Source: Polytrichum commune (lineage: Eukaryota; Streptophyta; Polytrichopsida; Polytrichales; Polytrichaceae). Taken from it: a stretch of DNA of 64,000 bases. A program made the translations under genes and the position numbers. Position 1 is the stretch's first letter; each line of letters opens with the position of its first letter. Below the pieces are notes generated by a model. That model ran no database searches. It saw nothing but the letters and a program-made list of their open reading frames with translations, and was not told the origin of the DNA. Positions 46,737-57,100 of the stretch are shown here, piece after piece. The stretch is from the NCBI GenBank assembly GCA_950295325.1, contig OX485803.1, positions 27,838,001 through 27,902,000 of the forward strand. The letters are read 5' to 3'.

Positions 46737-46739
46737 TTT

Positions 46740-49680
46740 GATTCTGCATCAAAGTAAATGAATTATAGTAGAAAGAATGTGACCTTCAATTAGCGGGTTA
46801 AAGATGTTGGCACAATTCAAAAATCAAATTCACCTGCAACATCCTTTGCACCACATTTGTTGTAATTGGTCTGGAGATCTTAAATTATGGATTCCTTTAA
46901 CTTAAAGTTCACGTTTTTACTTCATGTAGTAAATGACATTACTTCACATTGTCACATTACTATGACATTACTTCATGGAGTAAATAACATTATTTCATGA
47001 CATTACATCATGAAGTAAATGACATTACTTCACATAGTGACATTACTTCACAGTTGAAAGGGCAATTATAGAACATGTGAATCCTAAATCAACACATTAA
47101 ATCTTGTTATATTTAGTGTACATTGTATTCTAGCGATCAACGTAGAATTGTAGTCGCACATTCTCTTTCAGTACAAATGTTATTTCATGTTCGTATAGAG
47201 GACTTCATGACCTTTCCGTGGACAACAAGAACACAATTTTTGATGGACATATGCATTTTTGAAAGCAAAAAACCGAGACTATGTTTGAAAATTTCCAAAA
47301 AAAAAAATGAAAGGTTTCAGATTCCAGCGAACAGCGTAGAATTGCGGTCGCACATTCTCTTTCAGTACAAATACTATTTCATATTCATATAGAGGACTTC
47401 ATTACCTATCCGTGGACGCCAAGAACATAATTTTTGGACTTCATATGAATTTCTAAGAGCCAAAAAACCGGCACTATGTCTTAAAATTTCCCAAAAAAAG
47501 TGAAAATGGCCGAGTTCCACACTTTTGCATTCAATTAAAAAATATCACTGTAACTTGAAATTTAAAATATAATCAACATCAATGAGAATGGTCGACATTC
47601 TTTGATATATTATGGTTTTAAATTTATCAATGTATGGTCCATGTTACGTGTCGGGTTCAAATAAAAAAATTGTATCAAAAATGGCTCATAAACAATGTAG
47701 AATTACTAAACACCAAATTCGTGCATGTAACTTCCACATATTACCGTAGTTGATATTTAGGGTTTGAGTGTACATTTAATGTTGCTTACTTTCTTAGGGT
47801 TAGTGATATGATGTGTTTGCGTTTGTATTAGTGTATCAAACACTAAATATCATATTTAGGGTAGTTATGGAAGGTGTAGAAAAGTCAATTTGACGCATAT
47901 CCACCCCAGCGACTTCCTCTTCCAGCTGTATTTGACTTGACAAACAGGGGACCATAGTTACTATATGCAATCTGGTGTACATACTTACGCAACCAAAATT
48001 ACCGAGCTTTATTACTATGCACTATTACTAAAATCAATACATGAGGATGGAACAGGTAAAACCTTTGTGAGGACTTTGTCTTGCTAGTTTAGGGTATCGA
48101 AATGAGGGGAGGAAAAACATCTCCCGAGTCTTGCTCGCGTGCCACAGCTCCAGAGCATTACAAACTTAGCCTTCTACGCATGCTTGCACCCTCAAGTACG
48201 CATGCTTTCACCTTCTGATTCACACTTAGCCTCCACGTTGATCCCGAAATGCTCTCGGTGTGTGTGTGCTCAATTGCTGATTGAAGCTCCTGCAATGAGA
48301 ACAAAAACGTGGGTTGTGGTAGCGGATACAGTAGACACATGAACTGCAAGGATGAATACGTAACCTCGTTCATCCCATCCATAGTAAGCTTAGGGTTTCA
48401 ACGTTCACTCTTTTGTGAGGCTCGGAAGTCCTGTGCGGGTTTCAGGAGACACTCTTTTGTGAGGCCCGATTGCGGAAGTCCTCTGCGTGTCTCGGCGTCA
48501 GCACGGTGTGCGCGTTTTGCAAATTTGTGATCAAGCTTTCCCTTTGAAGCCATCAATCTCTAGCTCCATCGCCGCAGAGTGTGAAAATAGTCTTTCACTG
48601 GGATCTTTGGGAGCAGGTGTGGCGTTACTTGAAAGAGGATTCAGGGAGCGGTGTGTGTTGGTTGAAAAGGAGAGTTTCTGTGTGCATAAAATGAGGTTTG
48701 GTGAACTTGGATTTGTGCAGAGCTAAAGTTTGATTTAAGTCTTAGGAAGGTTTGTGGAGTTTAGAGTTTTATGTATTGTCGGCACAGAGATTTTACCCTA
48801 AACCCAAATCCGAATCTCTTAGTGTAGCCATTACTTAGTTTTGAAGATTATTCAAGGTGAATATACGTGTATTTCCATAGTCGGGGTTTTTCTTCTGCCT
48901 GGGCTTTTTGTCTTGTACCTTTTCTCTTGTGGATCTGTGACAGAGTAGTTGTGTCCTTTTATTTTTTTGTTTGAGCTTACGACAGGTAGTCATCGACAGT
49001 GTAGCATTCTTTTCTGATGATAGTTGTGGGGGGGGGAGGAATTCCAGTTTTCCCCATGCTGAGCAATAGCTTGGAGAAGAAGAACCCAAAGAATATTTTT
49101 TTCCCAGGTGGGGATTGGGATATCAGATTGAAGAGGTGAGGCGAGGTGACGTTAGGTTTGGGCTCGGCAGCAACGAAGTTTTGAAGTGTTGGAATTTCCC
49201 AAGCCGTGATGCCGCACTGGTGGACTCCCTGCATTGAAGCATATCCTATCAGGTGAGCTGCGTTTTGGAACCCTAAAAATCATCAGGAGAAAAGGGCTTT
49301 GATGAGCAATGGACTTGAATTCTTGCCAGAATACCTTCTTTGTCAATTTTAATACCTTGGGTTCTTGAAAAGATCTTTTGATTACTGTCTGCAGCATCTC
49401 ACTGTACGATCCCGGTGCAGCCATGGATGTCGAAGTTTTCGGCTGAATGGAAGTCTATATCTTTTGTGTTCACAAGTCAACGATTTGAGTCCCTGAAAAT
49501 GTGTTCTTTACATATGAGATTAGTTTACTGGATTATAGGATGGTGGGCATTCAGTTTGGGATTTATTCGGTCATGAGGCTTTGTAGATGGTTGCTCATAT
49601 TGTGTGTGTGTTTAAAAAAAGAACAAGAAAAAGCCTTTTTGAGCTTGTGGTTGTCTTCATGGAAGACCAGCTTGACCTTT
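46740..49680. other. Non-coding part of the CACTA element
   Basis: Contains CATTACTTCATGAAGTAAATG-like repeats at 46.92-47.05 kb, a 200-bp tandem pair at 47.13-47.51 kb and a 45-bp tandem pair (cactcttttgtgaggc) at 48.40-48.50 kb. ORFs at 48.1-48.7 kb have no recognised domain; they could be 5' exons of the captured hydrolase gene. Confidence 0.45.
47125..47510. repeat. Tandem duplication of about 195 bp
   Basis: Two units starting atcaacgtagaattgtagtc and aacagcgtagaattgcggtc, each with cacattctctttcagtacaa, tagaggacttcat and tccgtggac..caagaaca. Confidence 0.8.
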
Positions 49681-49684
49681 TCCT

Positions 49685-49730
49685 CTTTGTTTGTTTGTTT
49701 GTTTGTTTGTTTGTTTGTTTGTTTGTTTTG
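49685..49730. repeat. (TTTG)n microsatellite
   Basis: About ten TTTG units directly before an acceptor-like TTTCAG. Confidence 0.9.
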
Positions 49731-49736
49731 TTTCAG

Positions 49737-49794
49737 TTTGCACTTCACAGTGTGCCAACGTCTGGATTTGTGTTCCCATCAGATGAACATCGTT
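49737..49794 (+). pseudogene. Captured exon, probably of the same hydrolase gene
   Basis: Bounded by TTTCAG and GTAAGT, it reads FALHSVPTSGFVFPSDEHR with one base left over. That phase fits the exon at 50683, which starts with the remaining two bases, so both may come from one transcript. The protein match of this piece alone is unproven. Confidence 0.4.
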
Positions 49795-50682
49795 GTAAGT
49801 TTTCGATTGGTGTTCGAGTACTGCAACAGGAAGAAATAATACTCTTGTAGTTCCAGTCTTGAGATTTTCTATATATACTTTGTCCATGTTAAGCCTTCGT
49901 TGCTGCTGCTGGTGAGCATCTATTGTGTTGCAATGGCCATGGCCTGAATTTAACCTCTATACTGAGCACCCATGCATAAAAGAACAATTGATCCCATATC
50001 TCAGTTGCCGTTGGTGCCATTAAGATTGCATTCTTTCTGTTTATTTACACATTGACAGTAGCCCCTCAATCTTGTACATCGGGCCTCTTTCGTGAGACGT
50101 GTTTTCAAAACGTCAAGCAAAACACCTGCGTGTTGTATCCTGTGTGTTGTATAACTTTCAATGCCAACCCTTAACCTGTAGTCCATCCTCCTCCACTTTC
50201 ACACCTGGCTCTAAACTTGTACTGATGGCTTCATCTCACAAGCAATGAGTCCTCTTTTAATTTGTCTCCCCTGCATGCATTGAGTCTCGCTGGGTTCTTC
50301 AAACTGGGCTAGCTCTTAACATTCGAGATTTTGCAGTGAACAGTGAGCGGGGATTAGCTACAACATTTCATTGCTGTTGGAGAAGGGAAGCTATCAATTG
50401 AGGGTGAACATACATTCAAGTGAAGCGTGGCAAAACCGATCCGCTTGACAGCTTTTGTATGTATTGTGCAGGCGTACTCATATCGTAACGTCATACCATT
50501 GCTTTCTTCTGACTACCATGTAATCGCCTTTGACTGGCTAGGCATGTACCAAACCCCCACTAAATCGCCTCAACTGCATACTTCAGATATGATAGGTCAG
50601 TAATTGATATAGAAGAACAGACATGTTATTGAACAAGTTGCAACAAGTTGAGATATAACAGGTTTAGTTTTCTTTCTTTCAG

Positions 50683-50739
50683 GTTTTGGATATTCGGACA
50701 AGCCACAGCCTGAATACGGCTTCAATTACAGCACAGACG
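50683..50739 (+). pseudogene. Captured exon of a plant alpha/beta hydrolase
   Basis: Bounded by TTTCAG and GTGCGA, the exon encodes FGYSDKPQPEYGFNYSTD. The GFG(Y/F)SDKP phrase follows the oxyanion strand of epoxide-hydrolase-like alpha/beta hydrolases, and the extended PQPEYGFNY agrees with a plastid-targeted plant subfamily as I recall it. No catalytic Ser exon is recognisable nearby, so it is a fragment carried by the CACTA element, as in gene-capturing CACTA transposons. Confidence 0.6.
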
Positions 50740-51785
50740 GTGCGAGTCTTTGTTATTTGTAGTTCCAATGTAGTTACTGTTTTTCTTGCTGGAAGTGACT
50801 GCTTTGTTTGTGGTCGGGCTTTCAACCTGAATGGTCTTACGCATCTCTGAACTGCTTACTTTGGGCTCGTGGAGACGGTACATTCGATATGGAGCAGGTT
50901 CCTTGCTCAGGTTGTTCAACCCTCTCTTCTTTGGTTGGTTAAGATGGACTAGGGGATTTTGTCCTTGTAAATCTCTTGCTTCGAGGACGTGCTCGAAGTA
51001 TGGGACAGCACATGGAGGTGTGTGTGCCTAAAACATTCTCTTCTATTTAATAATAATTGCAAGAGACAAGCCCGCAGATTCATCTTACATCGAGCCGTTC
51101 GTTGTCATTTAAGAAGTTTATTTTATTTTATTTTCAGTTTTGAGGATTGTTTGATGGCCTTCCATGAGTCATAATTCTTGCCTTTACACCCCCTCCTATG
51201 TGGTTAGACCAGATTGCGAGGTTTGGTTGACTGCCAATCCTAAACACTGACCTCAACTGCTTTGAAATGTACCAGCTCTGGTGAGCTACGAGAGTGTTTT
51301 TCCTTAAATGTTCGCGTTGGGAGTTAAAAGTTCAGCTGAGGCGGTGTTGCGACGATGTTGTTCACTTGAGGTGGCAACTCTACAGACTGTGTATATGATT
51401 TCTCTGTCAGAATTACGATCACGTAGAGACAGGTAAGTGGTGATCAGAGAGATGATGTTGATGTCTGCGTCAGTGCAGATTTTGTGAATTTGTTGTTGCC
51501 TTGGAGGAATATCATAAAGGGCCGTATTGTTGACCATTGTTTGTCATACAGTTTTTAAACATGAAATTACTGTAAGAGGAGCAATCTCTCTCACATCTCA
51601 TCCGGATCAAACGTTGCCACAATCGATGACCGAGGAGCATGCGTAGTTGAAGTGTAACTAGTCCGCGAAAAGTCTAGAGTTATTGTGTGTGCTTGGGGAG
51701 AAAACAAAGAATGCCAATCTGTAACAGTGTGTCCAGGGAGATCTGTGGGCATAATGATCAGCCAAAATCGCAGTGTTTTTTTAAG

Positions 51786-51975
51786 TCCCAACTGGTTACA
51801 TGTTGTGATCGTTCAAGGTTTTTCTTCATGAAAAGTTGGGTATATTTGCCAGATTCCTCTACACGTGATCGATAATCTTCCTGAGCTCTTGAAACTTCGG
51901 CCAGTTGTTTCTCAAACTCAACCGGTTAATCCGTAACGAGCAGTTGGTTCTCTCCATTCATTTGATGGTAAGCAA
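51786..51975. repeat. Repeat shared with 56820-57000
   Basis: Both copies run tcccaactggtt..atgttg, ttcctgag.tcttgaa, ctcaaccggttgatt and gttctctcc.ttcatt in the same order and orientation. Confidence 0.75.
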
Positions 51976-52139
51976 GAGGTCGTTGAATCTGGGACGAGAA
52001 CTCAACCAACAAGTGATTTGTGCTGTCTAGTTTTAAAACTTAGCGACGCTAGTCATAAGCTTGCCACCATCGATTCTGTCTTAGTTGAGGCAGTTACGAA
52101 GGGGCTATTGAGCTTGGAAATCCCCTTTTTCATTCTTTA

Positions 52140-52680
52140 AATCAAGCTCTCTGCGTATACTGATAAGAATGCAACTCATTGCACTGAATTGTAATTTGAA
52201 CTTGTATGTCGGATAATTCCTCACTGGGTACCATCAGAGTCAGAGAATTGGTATGATATACAATACAAATTCCCCCCATTATGATGGAGTGCAAGACTTT
52301 CTTTTCTTCATTTTTTATAATGATGTGGCCGAGTGTGAACTTTAATCGTGTGGTGGATATAATGTGATTCTCATGGTCAAATATAGGCACTTTGTATATA
52401 AACTGATAAGTATGCAACCCATTGCTCTGAATCGTAACATGGACATTTAAGCTGGAAACTTCATCGTTGAGTACCATCAGAGTCAGAGAAATGGCATGGT
52501 ATACATTTTAAATTGCTCCCCATTTTGAGGTAGTGCAAGTATTTATTTTCTTGGTGTTTTCCAATGATGTGGCTGAGTATTAGGACTTCAAACTTTCTCA
52601 TTCCATAACAATGTTTCTGCAACTTCTTGACTTCTTGCATCTCGCCGAAGAAGCTAGCCTCTCCCCACCAAAAATACAAT
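52140..52680 (-). repeat. Two tandem units of about 280 bp with coding character
   Basis: Units begin near 52150 and 52395 and share actgataag.atgcaac, ttgctctgaat.gtaa, gtaccatcagagtcagaga and aatgatgtggc.gagt. On the minus strand the best frame reads LNVHVTIQSNGLHTYQFIYK and, in the next unit, IQVQITIQCNELHSYQYTQR. The repeat of amino acids suggests a captured fragment of a protein with internal repeats. Family unknown. Confidence 0.5.
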
Positions 52681-53284
52681 TGAGCTTTTCTGTTTGAAAT
52701 AGTTATTCCTTGATTGTCCAGGAGTAAGAGGTGTACAAGGGTGATCGCAAGAGTCTGTACTATTATGGTTTGAAGGTTCTCCTTGTCTTAAAAGGCTCAA
52801 TTCTTTATTTAGATACTAGTAAATGATTATGAGATAATGGTATTAAATTGAACATTGCTTTCTAATGATGATGCCAACAGGTCATGCCACTCTATGAAAT
52901 AAGCCAGACAGCTGTTGAACATGCTCCTCAGTGCTCATAATCCTTATGTGCTTGTTCGACTAATCAAGAATCCACTTAATAATGGGTCAGGAGTTGAAGT
53001 CAATTATGTCACATATTGATTCCATTTATCTTGCAGTATGATAGGAATGGGAAAATGCCAATTTAATTATGCTCTTTAAACGTAAGAGCATCTCCTATGT
53101 ATTGAATTCAGCCAAGAGATTGATTCTTATACGAACCTGGAAGTTGAGAAGGTGGTGGCATATTTGTAATATTCATCATCAGCATCTGTTACTTTAAACC
53201 TCCTACAGCTCAAATTGTCTAGGGTCTGCAGTTTTAGGAGCTGAACGTCATCTTCAAGCTGAAAGTTGGTAGCTATTTCTGCAG

Positions 53285-53332
53285 GATGGAAAAGTTTCGC
53301 AACTAGAGCATGTGTTTATCCGTGGAAGTAAA
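53285..53332 (+). pseudogene. Captured exon of spliceosomal SmD3
   Basis: Exactly 16 codons between CTGCAG and GTAAGG encode DGKVSQLEHVFIRGSK, which is the Sm2-motif segment of SmD3, a core protein of spliceosomal snRNPs. The remaining SmD3 exons are not recognisable within the element, so this is a captured fragment. Confidence 0.7.
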
Positions 53333-54139
53333 GTAAGGCATGTACATATTCACTGCATACTTTTATGGGTTCTCAGTATGGTATTATCCTATACATGATT
53401 TTCTCACAGCAATATTGGATATCTTCAGAGCAGGACAGCATTTGCACAAACCCTATATGCATTTAGTGGGATTGTTTTTGGGCATTGAGGCCAGATAGTA
53501 TTTAAGTAGCAGCTTTGATTTCAAGCAAGGAACATGTAACCTAATAACCTTAGTTTAAGCTATTAATTCTTTCCCTTGTTAGTATTTGGGATCATTCCAA
53601 GAGGTTCATAGAAGAGAGGTCTTTGTGAAGAGCTCATATGTTCAAAGAGTAGTTGGTTATGTTCATGTTCTATTCTGATTATAGATTGCTAGTGCATAGA
53701 GTTTCATTTGATTGGAACATGACATCATATGATTGATTCGTGGGTTTTCATGAGATTGACTACATGCTCAAGATGTAGACACCATTCTAGGCTCAATTGT
53801 TCAATATCTCAGCTATACACTTACAAACCTGCATAGGTTTGATTGCGTCAGATTTGACCTCCAAATGATGACTTGTAATTGTATGCAGCTGTTCTTCTTC
53901 CACACATCAATTGTGTGATAGTCGGCATTGGAGCCCGCTATGCCTCCCAAGTTCCCCTTTCATACATTTTCCAAATTTTTGAAATCTCGGTGTGGAGACA
54001 GAGAGCCAATTAGACTCTACTCATGTCCTGCCTTTTTAATTATCTGCACACATGCTTCCGTCAAATATGCACATTGCACATTTCAATTGGGGGAGCGAAT
54101 AAAAAGAGAAGATTAAAACACCGTTTTGCAGCACTGTAG

Positions 54140-57100
54140 GAAACGTGTAATTGTAGAGGAGACGGAATACGAGCAACTGCGGCGGCTTAAAATTGAAAGA
54201 AACAGCAGGAAGTTGGAAAGCTTGGGCTTTCCAGCATTAGCGGCGGCGATCGCACCGGCACCTCGGAAAGATCGGTAAATCTGCCTTCTTATTCAAAGTA
54301 CGTCATATCTTTGTCTTTGAAGTATGCACTAGGAACTATTGCGCCCTCAAACTTATCGCATGTATTTGTGTCATTACTGCAGTTCTCTTGTCACAGTCGT
54401 ACATGTACCGCACCTCGACTTTGTATCCTTGTATACTTTAATATTCTACTCCTAGATTAGGGTGGTTTTTGTCAAATGCGAGTCGCTATTATGGATCACA
54501 AGTTAACCACCTTACTCAGTGAAATAGCTTCATTGTCCGATGAAGATGTCCAGAAGTTGTTTATTGAGGTTTCCCAATTCCCTGCAATACATGCCTGTAT
54601 GATAACCAAAATGCAAGAGCTATTGGCTCATACCTTCGAGGATTCCAGGACAATCTCGGAGTCCTTGAAGCCACCTAGGAGGAGTTGCAGGTTATCAACG
54701 TTACCATCAACCTCAACGCACATAGAGGCACGAGATTGTCGCAACCCTTGCTAGCCCCCCTTGACCATCTTGCCAATTTTCAATTCTAGCAAAGGTTACG
54801 AGCGCTAACCATTCGCATTCCGCCATGCTAATGGTTAGCTCCTCCTACCCCGGACCTTATAGTTCATAGGAGGGAAACCAACCCTCCTACTTTGCTTTCG
54901 GGACTCACCCCTTAATCGGTAACCCATTCCTAGATGTGGACTTCCATCCATGGAAGTCCAATCCCATGTTGATCATCGCATTGCCGGAGCAACACTACAA
55001 CAACCCGAACCATACTAGGCAACTATGGCCTCACAATGGGCCAATGCCCATGGAGGCCTTGCCGTTTGGCCTCGGGTGGGTGAGGCCACACCACCTCACC
55101 CATATAAGCCTCTAGGACTTTACGCGGGGCCCCTACCCCACCGTCAACCAACCTCTTGTCTCTCTACCAAGAGTTGGGGCCAAGTGGACACTTTCCTTTA
55201 GCTGCTGGGCCTAGAACCCCCCCAGCAGCTTCAGACCATCATAACTTCCTTGTATGATGTCTGATCATAACAACCAACCACTCCATCTTCATCTACGCGT
55301 CACGTAGATGCCAATGGACTCCTCACTTGCCCCATTCAGGCAAGTAATGAGGAAGTTATGCCTGCTTGAACCTTGGCAGTCCCGGGAATCTCTCCCAGGC
55401 ACTGCTGTACCAGGGCGCTGTCCCGGGACAGCGCCCCACTCAAATGGCCATAACTCCTAGCTCACACGTCAGATTGAGGTGTTCTTGAGCATTCTAGAAT
55501 CACCACGCCATGAGCTACGCATAGCTCATGGCCTTACCCTTGTGCCTCCTAGTCTCTGTGGGTGGGAGGCGTTCCCAACGCCCGGGGCCCTCACCCACAC
55601 TAGGATCACTTGGGCCCTCTCACCAACGGCGCCACAAGTCCCGGGTGTCACTCCGGGGTCCCCCTTGTGCCCATGGTGTTTCGGGCACTCCTCATGGAGA
55701 GGTGCGCGACAGAGATACTAGCAAGGAAGATGGTTCGTGCAGTGAGCGATTTGAAAAAACTGATAAGGATGCAGACTATGTTCTAGAATCGGAAACAGAG
55801 GCATCCGAAGAGGAGTGCAGAGAACCCATTGCACCACAAGCAAAATTGGTAAGTATCATGCTTTCCATGGCCGTTCATCATAGTTTTGTCTTTGCATTTT
55901 CTAAATTCTTCTTCACCATGCATTGAGCTTTACTGGGCACAATACTATGCATAGTGCCACATTACTATGCGCAATAGGACATTACTATGCACTATAGTAC
56001 ATTACTTTGCACAATACTATTCACAGCAGGACATTACTTTTCATATTACTAGACACAGTAGGCCATTACTATGCGCAATAGGACAGTACTATGTACTGTA
56101 GGTCATTACTCAGCATAGTAGAACTTCACTTTGCACAGTAGAACAACACTAATCATTATATGACCGAGACGCCTTTATGAATTTGTTTTCAGACTCCTCA
56201 CAATCCAAGAACTTGGTCAGTGAGGAAGAAGAAGATGGCTTCAAACCCTAGGGCGAAGAGAGCTCTACCCGTTGATGATGTTGGAGACTGGGATGAAGAT
56301 TGCGACAACGAAGAGGATGGGGAGGAGGAAGGAGACGCGTATGATTGGAGCAAGCCAGTGTTGATGGAAGATTCCAGAGATTATGGTAGAGTGCGGGGGA
56401 AGCAACCCCAAAGGGATGATGGTGCTTTGCACGAAGATGGTGGTGCAGCCAAATTGGCGCTGGAAATAGAGAAGAAGCTCAAAATTATGAAAAATGAACT
56501 GGCTATGCAATCACGCCTTCACCCAGCGAGGTCACGTAGCAGCGACGAAGACGAAGACATGATCGGCAAGGAATGGGTAGCGAGACGAAGAGAACCACAT
56601 CATAATTCGCAAATGAAGGCCAAGAGGAGGGCTGCCAACAAAGCGTGTCGGGAGCAGTTTGAGGAGAGAGCGCGGGATGGAAAACAACGATTTGTAGTAG
56701 ATCTCGATGATAATGGTGTTCAATTCGTTTTCATTTCCTTGTATGATGTGCGTATGGAACCCCCCATGGAACTAGCTAGCAAGATTTTTGGGCATAGGTG
56801 GTTGAGGTCCTAGTGTTTCCAACTCCCAACTGGTTGTATGTTGACATCTTCCAGGTTTTCTTTATTAGTTGGTGCATATTCTACAATCCCTCTAAAACAA
56901 TCTTTAATTTTCCTGAGATCTTGAAGTGTAACCAGCTATTTCTGAAACTCAACCGGTTGATTAGCAACTAGCACCTGATTCTCCCCGTTCATTAATGAAC
57001 TTCCCATCACCATTTTGGGTTGTTTTAGATTGTAGAATCTCCTACAGGTTTTGATTTGTAATTGGATTGTATACTAGAGTAGAACATTACTGCATACAGT

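Larger units (their letters stand above)
50740..53284. other. Interior of the CACTA element without intact genes
   Basis: Includes an 190-bp repeat shared with 56.82 kb and a 0.5-kb tandem pair. Otherwise no ORF with a known domain; probably introns and UTR of captured host genes. Confidence 0.4.

Noticed and set aside
49563-49887. ORFs with CLFVCLFV or KQTNKQTN runs
   Set aside because: They are translations of the (TTTG)n microsatellite.
55479-55926. Long overlapping plus-strand ORFs as a separate gene
   Set aside because: The 5' part is GC-rich repeat sequence; only the last 45 or so codons match the TNPA-type protein, so it is an exon plus intron.
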